From the NCBI GenBank assembly GCA_035289905.1, contig DATDVT010000019.1:1-15758 (forward strand): DNA of 15,758 nucleotides, written 5' to 3'. Positions 8,197 through 13,714 of this stretch are shown here, piece after piece. Each line of letters begins with the position of its first letter. The first letter of the stretch is position 1. Origin of the DNA: DATDVT01 sp035289905. GTDB lineage: Archaea > Nanobdellota > Nanobdellia > SCGC-AAA011-G17 > GW2011-AR18. The notes below the pieces were generated by a model. That model was given only the letters and a program-made list of their open reading frames with translations, did not search any database and had not been told where the DNA came from. A program made the translations under genes and the position numbers.

Positions 8197-8390
8197 AAAT
8201 TACAAAATATGAAAGGGCAAGACTAATAGGAGCGAGGGCTTTACAGCTAGCAATGGGTGCTCCTTTATTATTATCTTTAAAAGAAAAGGATTTAGAATTA
8301 ATAAATTATAATCCAATTGAAATTGCAAAATTAGAGTTTCAAAGAGGTGTATTGCCTTTAGTAATAAGAAGGCCTGCAGTAGGTATATAG
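8193..8390 (+). CDS. rpoK: DNA-directed RNA polymerase subunit K (Rpb6/omega homologue)
   Basis: Small assembly subunit of archaeal RNA polymerase that wraps the largest subunit. The 65-aa protein matches the compact family almost throughout: TKYERARLIGARALQLAMGA (residues 3-22) and the C-terminal NPIEIAKLEFQRGVLPLVIRRP region. It starts with GTG at 8193, overlapping the rrp42 stop in a GTGA junction, so coupled translation is likely. No ATG alternative preserves the conserved N-terminal motif. It ends the superoperon; a run of seven T follows (8394-8400). Confidence 0.95.
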   Translation: MKITKYERARLIGARALQLAMGAPLLLSLKEKDLELINYNPIEIAKLEFQRGVLPLVIRRPAVGI

Positions 8391-8393
8391 AAA

Positions 8394-8400
8394 TTTTTTT
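8394..8400 (+). terminator. Poly-T terminator after rpoK
   Basis: Seven consecutive T begin 4 nt after the rpoK stop, which resembles a U-tract terminator for archaeal RNA polymerase. An AT-rich TATA-like stretch (8400-8408) follows and may drive the next gene, though it is slightly close to that ATG. Confidence 0.45.
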
Positions 8401-8425
8401 ATATTTAATATGAATTTTATTTTTA

Positions 8426-9349
8426 ATGAAAATAGAGAGTGTTTTTTTTGTAGATAATGAATTATCAATAAAAACTGATTTAGGGAATAGTAAAGTAGAT
8501 ATAAATAATTTTGATATCAACATTTTAAAAGATAAATCTTTTGATGGTTATAATCAGTTTTTAGAATTAAAAGGGTTAATTGATTTAAAGGTTGGCAAGG
8601 CATTATTATTTGGAGATTATTGGAGTTTTATTAATGCGAGTAGAAGAACACTACCAAGGGTTATGAGTGTTTGTTTAGAGAAACAAAAAGGTTTTAGCCA
8701 GTATATGTTATTATCATTAGATACTAAAAATATTGTTTCTGCAGTTTTGTTTAATGAAAGAGTAAAAAAGATTCTTGAAAAAAATGTTAAAACCGGCTTT
8801 TTTTTTAAAAAAGATATAAGAGAGAATATGTTAGATATAGATATTTTGGATTTATTTGTTTCTTCTGTGAAAAGTGTTAGTAATATCATAGATTTTACTG
8901 TTGAAATAGGAGTTAACTTCAATTCTTCTGCTATTAATGATGGCGAGTTTTATTGTTATAATAATCAAAGATTTAATGTAACACAACATATGGAAAATAT
9001 TTTTTATTATATAAATAAATATGATATTTGTTATGTTGAGAATGTATTTGTTGAAAAAGATTTCATTTATTATAAAGAATTTTGTGAAAGGGTTAAAAAT
9101 AAATGTTTAGTCTGTTCTAGTTTTGAGACTAATTGTTATTTATTAAGAAGTACTGTTTTTTTTACTGAGGCTGAACTATTAGATTTGAAAAAAAAATATA
9201 TTAATTTAGTTGTTGATGTTTTTGATGTTGACTTTGATATTAATTTTGCTGTAGGGTTTGGAGTTCCAATAATAAAAGTTAGAGAAAATGTTTTAAATGT
9301 TTTAGAAAGAATAAAAAAACAAATGACACTTCTACCGAAACCTATATAA
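8426..9349 (+). CDS. Degenerate enolase homologue, probably catalytically inactive
   Basis: The position between rpoK and uS2 is where many archaea carry enolase, and the 307-aa sequence aligns by eye with enolase although it is over 100 residues short. TLPRVMSVCLE (75-85) matches the LPVPMMN strand. VEIGVNFNSSAINDGEFY (159-176) matches the stretch around DAAASEFYKDG. YVENVFVEKDF (203-213) matches IEDPFHEEDF. LVCSSFETN (228-236) matches VGDDLFVTN. FAVGFGVPIIKV (274-285) matches the final barrel strand. Key residues are largely lost: the first metal Asp is Asn164, the third is Ser231, the catalytic Glu of QEF is missing near Tyr93, the catalytic Lys is Arg241, and the SHRSGET loop is degraded. 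Glu205 and Lys284 remain. The N-terminal domain is about halved. The reading frame is intact, so it seems a maintained pseudoenzyme and not a decaying gene. Function unknown. Confidence 0.78.
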   Translation: MKIESVFFVDNELSIKTDLGNSKVDINNFDINILKDKSFDGYNQFLELKGLIDLKVGKALLFGDYWSFINASRRTLPRVMSVCLEKQKGFSQYMLLSLDTKNIVSAVLFNERVKKILEKNVKTGFFFKKDIRENMLDIDILDLFVSSVKSVSNIIDFTVEIGVNFNSSAINDGEFYCYNNQRFNVTQHMENIFYYINKYDICYVENVFVEKDFIYYKEFCERVKNKCLVCSSFETNCYLLRSTVFFTEAELLDLKKKYINLVVDVFDVDFDINFAVGFGVPIIKVRENVLNVLERIKKQMTLLPKPI

Positions 9350-9392
9350 AGAAAAGATTCTATATGAATTAATATTATTGTGATATTTATTT

Positions 9393-9411
9393 AAAGGAGG
9401 TGAATATGTAA
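9393..9411 (+). promoter_or_regulatory. Strong Shine-Dalgarno with an ATG-TAA start-stop before the membrane gene
   Basis: AAAGGAGGTGA (9393-9403) is a near-full anti-SD match. Five nt after its GGAGG is ATG (9406-9408) followed at once by TAA (9409-9411). The real gene starts one base later at 9413, 12 nt from GGAGG, which is long. The better-spaced ATG therefore codes for a one-residue reading frame just before the true start. Confidence 0.5.
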
Positions 9412-9412
9412 T

Positions 9413-10087
9413 ATGGTTTCAGAAGTATTATCGATGACAGGTAATTTATTATTAGATCCTTTAGTGACATTATGGTATAAGATTGTGTCTGTATTTCCAA
9501 GTATTGTTTTGGCAATTATTTTATTGATTTTAGGTTATATAGTTGGTTGGGCAGTTGGCCATGCTGTTAAGGTATTTTTATTTAAAATAGGCATAGATAA
9601 ATATATTAAAAAATCTACTTTGACAAGGATGGCAGGTCATACAGATTTGCCAACATTGATTGGAGAAATTTTGAAATGGTTAGTATTCTTTATATTCCTA
9701 CAAGAAGCAGCTGCAGTTTTAGATTTAGGTACACTTTCCAATGTATTGGGTGTCTTTGTAGCTTGGTTGCCTAATTTAGTTATTGCAATTTTAGTATTTT
9801 TCGCAGGTATTGCTTTAGCACATTATGTTGATTATAAAATTAAAACATTAACTAAGATGAGGGGTATGTTAGTCTTAGGTGGTGTTTTAAAAGCTATTAT
9901 TATTATTTTAGCAGTTTTAGTTGGTTTAGAGCATATAGGCGTAAATGTGGGCATTCTACAAAATACTTTCTTAATCATAATAGGTGCTTTTGGATTGGGA
10001 ATTGCTTTAGCTTTAGGTATTGGATTAGGTTTAGGATTAAGGAGTAATGCAGAGGATTTCTTGAAAAAACTAAAAAAGAATATTTAA
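9413..10087 (+). CDS. CmpX/MscS-related membrane protein with conserved TM-helix repeats
   Basis: A 224-aa integral membrane protein with about five helices: 27-50, 84-102, 112-137, 152-172 and 182-208. Two segments, FPSIVLAIILLILGYIVGW (28-46) and LPNLVIAILVFFAGIALAHY (119-138), are copies of the 'conserved TM helix' repeat found in CmpX-like relatives of small-conductance mechanosensitive channels. The final helix is very Gly-rich (GLGIALALGIGLGLGLG), as in pore-lining MscS-type helices, but the MscS beta domain is absent and the chain ends in a Lys-rich tail. A channel or osmotic-stress role is inferred from the family only. It lies between the enolase-like gene and uS2, which are usually adjacent in archaea, so it looks like an insertion. 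The ATG 9413 was chosen because the upstream ATG is followed by a stop. Confidence 0.8.
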   Translation: MVSEVLSMTGNLLLDPLVTLWYKIVSVFPSIVLAIILLILGYIVGWAVGHAVKVFLFKIGIDKYIKKSTLTRMAGHTDLPTLIGEILKWLVFFIFLQEAAAVLDLGTLSNVLGVFVAWLPNLVIAILVFFAGIALAHYVDYKIKTLTKMRGMLVLGGVLKAIIIILAVLVGLEHIGVNVGILQNTFLIIIGAFGLGIALALGIGLGLGLRSNAEDFLKKLKKNI

Positions 10088-10094
10088 TTTTTTT
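10088..10094 (+). terminator. Poly-T terminator after the membrane gene
   Basis: Seven T directly follow the stop codon at 10085-10087; a candidate U-tract terminator before the uS2 promoter. Confidence 0.4.
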
Positions 10095-10120
10095 ATTTAA
10101 TATTTAATATACTCGTAAGC

Positions 10121-10128
10121 TTTATATA
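10121..10128 (+). promoter_or_regulatory. TATA box of uS2
   Basis: TTTATATA lies 23-30 nt before the uS2 ATG at 10151, consistent with a leaderless transcript. Confidence 0.6.
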
Positions 10129-10150
10129 GTACTCAAATAGTTCTGCTGAT

Positions 10151-10762
10151 ATGGAAGCTACTGATGTGCAAGGAGATTTACTTCTACCATTAGATGAATA
10201 TTTAAAGGTTGGTCTTCATATAGGTACTAAGTTTAGAACAAAAGATATGCAATCATTTATTTATAAGGTAAGGCCTGATTCTTTATCTGTTTTGAATGTA
10301 CAAAAAATTAATGAACGGTTAAGTTTAGCATCAAAAATGATGTCAAATTATGAACCTAATGAGATATTAATTGTTTGCAGAAGAGAAAACGGTTGGCAAT
10401 CTGTAGAATTATTTTCAAGATTAACTGGAATAAAGGTGATTGTTGGAAGATATCCTCCAGGTTTATTAACAAATACAAACTTAGAAGATTTTACAGAAGT
10501 AAAATTAATATTTGTTGTTGACCCCTTGCCAGATAAAAATGCTGTAGAAGACGCATTAAGGATTGGATTACCTGTTATTGCTTTATGCGATACAAATAAT
10601 GAAATAAGTGGTCTTGAATTAGCAGTTCCATGTAATAATAAAGGTAGAAAGAGTTTGGGTTTAGTTTTTTGGGTATTAGCTAGAGAGTATTTAAAATCAA
10701 AGGGTTTAGTGAAATATGATAAAGATATGGAAATTTCTTTAGAACAATTTTGTGCTGATTAA
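10151..10762 (+). CDS. rpsB: 30S ribosomal protein uS2
   Basis: Small-subunit ribosomal protein uS2 of the archaeal/eukaryotic SA type. The 203-aa protein shows VGLHIGTKFRTKDMQSFIYK (about 20-39), the RPDSLSVLNVQKINERLSLA helix region, GRYPPGLLTN (the archaeal GRFPPGTLTN signature), an LIFVVDPLPDKNAVEDALR block and ALCDTNNEISGLELAVPCNN near residues 150-169. Length is normal. A separate TATA box and a poly-T after the preceding gene suggest independent transcription. Its distant linkage to rpoK and the enolase-like gene keeps the old archaeal order rpoK-eno-rpsB. Confidence 0.96.
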   Translation: MEATDVQGDLLLPLDEYLKVGLHIGTKFRTKDMQSFIYKVRPDSLSVLNVQKINERLSLASKMMSNYEPNEILIVCRRENGWQSVELFSRLTGIKVIVGRYPPGLLTNTNLEDFTEVKLIFVVDPLPDKNAVEDALRIGLPVIALCDTNNEISGLELAVPCNNKGRKSLGLVFWVLAREYLKSKGLVKYDKDMEISLEQFCAD

Positions 10763-10769
10763 GAGAGAG

Positions 10770-10777
10770 TTTAAATA
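10770..10777 (+). promoter_or_regulatory. TATA box of the 92-aa orphan gene
   Basis: TTTAAATA lies 24-31 nt before the ATG at 10801; leaderless-type spacing. Confidence 0.5.
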
Positions 10778-10800
10778 GTTTTGGATATTCTTATTTTTTA

Positions 10801-11079
10801 ATGGTTGTTGGGGAAAAAATGACAGTTATGCAGGTTAGACCTGCTTATTCAATTATCTATCAATTTAAACCACAATTAAAGATTGATGAGATTTGTTTAA
10901 AAGATAGACGTACCTTTATAAGTTTTTTAAAGGAGAGTGCTAGCTGGAAAGATGGGGAATATTTTTTAAAATGTTCTAAGGGTACATTTGCCTTTTTTGT
11001 TGTTGATGGAAGAAAAATTGTTTTAGTTAAAAGATCTATAAAGGGTAAAAATTATTTGTGTTGGGATTATTTTGAATGA
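10801..11079 (+). CDS. Small uncharacterised protein (92 aa)
   Basis: I do not recognise this protein. It is soluble by composition, with no membrane helix or signal peptide, three cysteines that are not arranged as a metal site, and a basic middle. Alternating hydrophobic stretches (FAFFVVDGRKIVLVKRS, about residues 60-76) suggest a small beta-rich fold with a final WDYFE tail. Support for a real gene comes from the TATA box at leaderless distance, codon use matching its neighbours, and a tidy fit between the uS2 and coiled-coil genes. A later ATG (10819, residue 7) could be the true start if the transcript has a leader. Confidence 0.6.
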   Translation: MVVGEKMTVMQVRPAYSIIYQFKPQLKIDEICLKDRRTFISFLKESASWKDGEYFLKCSKGTFAFFVVDGRKIVLVKRSIKGKNYLCWDYFE

Positions 11080-11093
11080 GTGAATAGGATAAT

Positions 11094-11102
11094 ATTTATA
11101 TA
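11094..11102 (+). promoter_or_regulatory. TATA box of the coiled-coil membrane protein
   Basis: ATTTATATA lies 25-33 nt before the ATG at 11127; leaderless-type spacing. Confidence 0.55.
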
Positions 11103-11126
11103 GTAGATTTGTGTTAATTTTTAAAA

Positions 11127-11888
11127 ATGGGGTTGATAAATTTAGGTAAAAAAGCAAAAGAGAAAATTTTTGGTTCTAAGGATGATAAAACATTAGATCA
11201 AGCATTTGCATATAGGCCTGGTTATACACCTGAAAAGACCTTTACACAGAAAATAGGTGAACGTTTTGCAGGTGTTAAAAGAGTCGTTAAATCTCTTGAT
11301 CCCAAAGGTATTAAGATCGCATTATTAGTTGCTGGTGTATTATTATTGCTGATTGCTCAGCCTGCAATTACAGGTTATGTAGTTAAAAACAGAAATGCAA
11401 TAAATAATTTAGAACAAGAAAATTTTAAGTTGAATAATGATTTAGATTTGATGAAGAATATGACTGAAAATTATGAATCGCAAGTTGTAGATTTAGAAAA
11501 AGATTTAGCAGTTTTAGATGTTCAAGTGGATGGTTGCACAAAGACAAATAATGATTTAACAGTTTCAGTTGGTCAATATAAGAGTGATATGGAATCGTGT
11601 AAAAGCGAGATGAATAATAAAATTATTGAGTTAAATGGACAGATTGATGCTAAACAGGTAGAAATCAATGACAGAGATAAACAAATTACAGATTTAGAAC
11701 AGGATATTATTGAATTGAAAACACAAATGGATCAAAAAGATCTGGATTACAATTCTTTAGGTAAGAATGCAGCTAATACTGTTTGTTGCACACAGAGAAT
11801 ATATAATAGTATGATTAATTCATATGAAATAAAAAATAATCAAATTTATTGTGTTACAGGTAGTGCACAAAAAATAACATGTAATTAA
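11127..11888 (+). CDS. Single-pass membrane protein with extracellular coiled coil and Cys tail
   Basis: A 253-aa protein with a basic cytoplasmic N terminus (1-60), one membrane helix (about 62-84) ending in ITGYVV (81-86), a long heptad-like region (about 88-210; NLEQENFKLNNDLDLMKN, DLEQDIIELKTQMDQKD) and a short C-terminal module with Cys220, Cys221, Cys242 and Cys252. The charge pattern puts the N terminus inside and the coil outside. The CC-x20-C-x9-C pattern suggests a disulfide-stabilised cap. Two more cysteines lie within the coil region. No enzyme motif is visible; a surface stalk or structural role is inferred. It is convergent with thioredoxin, sharing four bases at the stops. I know no named family that fits with certainty. 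Confidence 0.75.
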   Translation: MGLINLGKKAKEKIFGSKDDKTLDQAFAYRPGYTPEKTFTQKIGERFAGVKRVVKSLDPKGIKIALLVAGVLLLLIAQPAITGYVVKNRNAINNLEQENFKLNNDLDLMKNMTENYESQVVDLEKDLAVLDVQVDGCTKTNNDLTVSVGQYKSDMESCKSEMNNKIIELNGQIDAKQVEINDRDKQITDLEQDIIELKTQMDQKDLDYNSLGKNAANTVCCTQRIYNSMINSYEIKNNQIYCVTGSAQKITCN

Positions 11889-12193
11889 ATCATTTTTTTT
11901 ATTGTTGTTTCTAATTCTTTTTTATGAGAAAATCCAATTATTCTATTAATTTCTTTACCTTCTTTAAATATTATCATACAAGGTATACTTTTTATATTAT
12001 GTTCATTTGCAAGTTTTTTATTTTCATCAATATCTATTTTACAGAACTTAATTTCTTCTAATTCATTACTTATTTCCTCAAGTATAGGGGATAATGCGTT
12101 GCAAGGTTGGCACCATTTTGCCCAAAAATCTACAATTACTACTTTTTTAGACTTTATTTCTTCTTTAAAATTTATTTCATTTATGTCTATCAT
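11885..12193 (-). CDS. trxA: Thioredoxin
   Basis: Cytoplasmic dithiol-disulfide oxidoreductase of 102 aa with the complete thioredoxin fold: DFWAKWCQPCNALSP (residues 22-36) with redox Cys28 and Cys31, an IKFCKIDIDENKKLA strand-helix, and the cis-Pro71 loop KSIPCMIIFKEGKE. The active site is WCQPC in place of the usual WCGPC, and Cys72 follows the cis-proline where Thr is common; Cys51 is a further extra cysteine. A clear ribosome-binding site, AAAGGAGGA on the minus strand (12200-12208), lies about 6 nt before the ATG, so this gene has a leader, unlike its divergent neighbour. A TATA-like ATATAAATATA (minus, 12230-12240) would give a leader of roughly 15-20 nt. Confidence 0.93.
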   Translation of the reverse strand: MIDINEINFKEEIKSKKVVIVDFWAKWCQPCNALSPILEEISNELEEIKFCKIDIDENKKLANEHNIKSIPCMIIFKEGKEINRIIGFSHKKELETTIKKMI

Positions 12194-12217
12194 ATTAGTC
12201 CTCCTTTTAGTTAATTA

Positions 12218-12240
12218 TTTATATAAGGTATATTTATATC
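12218..12240. promoter_or_regulatory. Overlapping divergent promoters of thioredoxin and superoxide dismutase
   Basis: The 51-bp gap contains TTTATATA (12218-12225), 20-27 nt before the dismutase ATG, and on the opposite strand ATATAAATATA (12230-12240), placed to start the thioredoxin mRNA upstream of its ribosome-binding site. The two boxes face away across each other, so the promoters overlap. Confidence 0.45.
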
Positions 12241-12244
12241 CTTT

Positions 12245-12796
12245 ATGGTTGCACAAGGTGAATTAGGATTTAATTTTAATGAGCTAGAGCCTTATATTGA
12301 CTTTAAAACTATGGAAGTTCATTATTCTGGGCATCATAAGACTTACGTTGATAATTTAAATAAGTTAGTTGGTAATATTGAATTTAAAGATATGCATGAT
12401 TTAATAAGAAAAAATATTTCTGAGGTAGTTAATTTTAATGCTGGCGGTAATTTTAATCATAGTTTTTTTTGGTCTATATTGAAGAAGGATATTTCTATTA
12501 ATGGTAGAATTAAAGAATTAATAGAAAGAGATTTTAGTAGTTTTCAAAATTTTAAAGATGAATTTATTAAACGCGCTTTAAGTTTAATGGGCAGTGGTTG
12601 GACCTGGTTAGTTATTGAATCTGGTGAATTAAAAATAATAAATAGTAAAAATCAAGAAATTCCTTTAGAAAAAAAATTGTTAGTAGTAGACATGTGGGAA
12701 CATGCTTATTATTTAAAACACCAAAATAGAAAAAAAGATTATTTAGAAGATTTTTTTCATGTTATAAATTGGGATAGAATCAATCAAAATATTTAA
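12245..12796 (+). CDS. sodA: Superoxide dismutase, Fe/Mn family (Mn-like residues)
   Basis: Converts superoxide to oxygen and hydrogen peroxide in the cytoplasm. The 183-aa protein carries all four metal ligands: His26 (VHYSGHHKTY), His72 (NHSFFW), Asp149 and His153 (VVDMWEHAYYL). The gateway residues His30 and Tyr34 are at the standard positions. Two features favour the Mn or cambialistic type: GG at 67-68 before the second His ligand, and Gln137 in NQEIP where Mn enzymes place the solvent-binding Gln. Metal use cannot be settled from sequence. The gene begins at leaderless distance from a TATA box shared with the divergent thioredoxin and ends in a four-base overlap with the convergent C39-like gene. 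Confidence 0.95.
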   Translation: MVAQGELGFNFNELEPYIDFKTMEVHYSGHHKTYVDNLNKLVGNIEFKDMHDLIRKNISEVVNFNAGGNFNHSFFWSILKKDISINGRIKELIERDFSSFQNFKDEFIKRALSLMGSGWTWLVIESGELKIINSKNQEIPLEKKLLVVDMWEHAYYLKHQNRKKDYLEDFFHVINWDRINQNI

Positions 12797-13314
12797 TGCA
12801 TTTTTATGTATTCTTTTTTATTATGTTTTTTACTGTTAACAAGAATACCATAATTTATATATTTTTCTCCTTTAATATCAATATCATGCCATCTTTCTTT
12901 AAGTTCTTTAATAGAAAGATATGTTTTAAAAATTGATGATGGGTCTTCAAAATATATTCTATTTTTATCATAGCCAATTACAACTACATAATGTCCATCT
13001 TTCCAATCTTTTTTCCAATCTAGGTGATTATTTTTAGCCCAAGCCTGTATAACAATTATTATTGGATTTCCTTTGTTTATTTGTTTTTTTAATTCATCAA
13101 TAGTTAATTGTTTTAAATTAGCCTTTATTCCAAATTTCTTTAAAGTTTGTGTTATCTTTTGTAGGGGTGTACCTTGTTCATTCGTTTTTGTGTATTTTAC
13201 TATTACTTGTTCCCTAACATCAATTCCATAATAAGCTAAAATACCTTGAGTTGCTCTTGCACCACAATCATATTTATAATTTTGAAGAATTTTTGGGAAA
13301 TTAAGTAATTTCAT
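12793..13314 (-). CDS. C39-like cysteine peptidase domain protein
   Basis: A 173-aa protein consisting of one papain-like C39 domain: oxyanion Gln11 and nucleophile Cys17 in QNYKYDCGARATQ, His108 in DGHYVVVIGYD and Asp124 in YFEDPSS complete the expected active site. C39 domains usually remove double-Gly leader peptides and are often fused to ABC exporters; here no transporter, signal peptide or membrane helix is attached, so the protein is probably cytoplasmic. The substrate is unknown. The tail after residue 155 is Lys-rich. On the minus strand, a TTTATAAAAAT box near 13333-13343 lies at about leaderless distance from the ATG at 13314. It is convergent with the dismutase. Confidence 0.85.
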   Translation of the reverse strand: MKLLNFPKILQNYKYDCGARATQGILAYYGIDVREQVIVKYTKTNEQGTPLQKITQTLKKFGIKANLKQLTIDELKKQINKGNPIIIVIQAWAKNNHLDWKKDWKDGHYVVVIGYDKNRIYFEDPSSIFKTYLSIKELKERWHDIDIKGEKYINYGILVNSKKHNKKEYIKMH

Positions 13315-13411
13315 AATATTGATTATTAATTTATTTTTATAAAGTTTTTCTTTTAAATTTTTATGTAAGAAAATACTATTTTGGTTTAAGATTTAAAAAA
13401 AGATAAAATAT

Positions 13412-13582
13412 TTATTCTTTTCTGTGTTTTGGATAACACTCTTTACAATAGACATCTTTTCCTTCTTTTGGTTCAAACGGAACTTCACATTCTTTTTTGC
13501 AATCTGAACAAATAGCTTTATGCATCTCTCTTGGTCCGAAATTTCTTTGGAAATGAGGTCTATTATTTTCTCTAAATGCCAT
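13412..13582 (-). CDS. CxxC-x17-CxxC zinc-ribbon mini-protein (56 aa)
   Basis: A short gene of 56 codons plus stop. The protein has an Arg/Asn-rich N-terminal arm (MAFRENNRPHFQRNFGPR) followed by ICSDC (Cys25, Cys28) and YCKEC (Cys46, Cys49), exactly 17 residues between the pairs. This is the pattern of the CxxC-x17-CxxC family of tiny zinc-binding proteins, common in archaea and candidate-phylum bacteria. An additional Cys32 lies between the pairs. The basic arm suggests nucleic-acid binding, but the function is unknown. AGGAG on the minus strand (13588-13592) lies about 5-6 nt before the ATG and supports the start. Confidence 0.85.
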   Translation of the reverse strand: MAFRENNRPHFQRNFGPREMHKAICSDCKKECEVPFEPKEGKDVYCKECYPKHRKE

Positions 13583-13603
13583 TTTTTCTCCTAGTTATAC
13601 TTT

Positions 13604-13616
13604 TGATTAGGAATCA
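13604..13616. repeat. Short inverted repeat upstream of the zinc-ribbon gene
   Basis: TGATT-AGG-AATCA is a perfect 5-bp inverted repeat 22 nt upstream of the minus-strand start at 13582. It could be an operator, or chance. Confidence 0.25.
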
Positions 13617-13675
13617 TCAGTACACTATAATTTATTTGTTTGGAAGGGTTTATAAAGATTTCTACATTTTAACGA

Positions 13676-13714
13676 CAAAAGAAAAGCATATAAACAGATA
13701 ATTCTTTTCTTTTG
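13676..13714. promoter_or_regulatory. Inverted-repeat operator enclosing the TATA box of the HTH gene
   Basis: CAAAAGAAAAG (13676-13686) and CTTTTCTTTTG (13704-13714) are perfect 11-bp inverted arms. The 17-nt spacer contains ATATAAA (13688-13694), at leaderless distance from the ATG at 13717. A DNA-binding protein on the arms would cover the promoter, which suggests autoregulation by the downstream helix-turn-helix protein. Confidence 0.5.

Noticed and set aside
8200..8523. Minus-strand open frame of 107 codons over rpoK and the enolase-like start
   Set aside because: It is a shadow: Leu/Ile-rich from reading AT-rich codons backwards, with no motif, while rpoK on the plus strand is clear.
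8617..8922. Minus-strand open frame over the enolase-like gene
   Set aside because: Low-complexity Lys/Leu/Ser translation without start signal; the plus-strand frame has enolase-like blocks.
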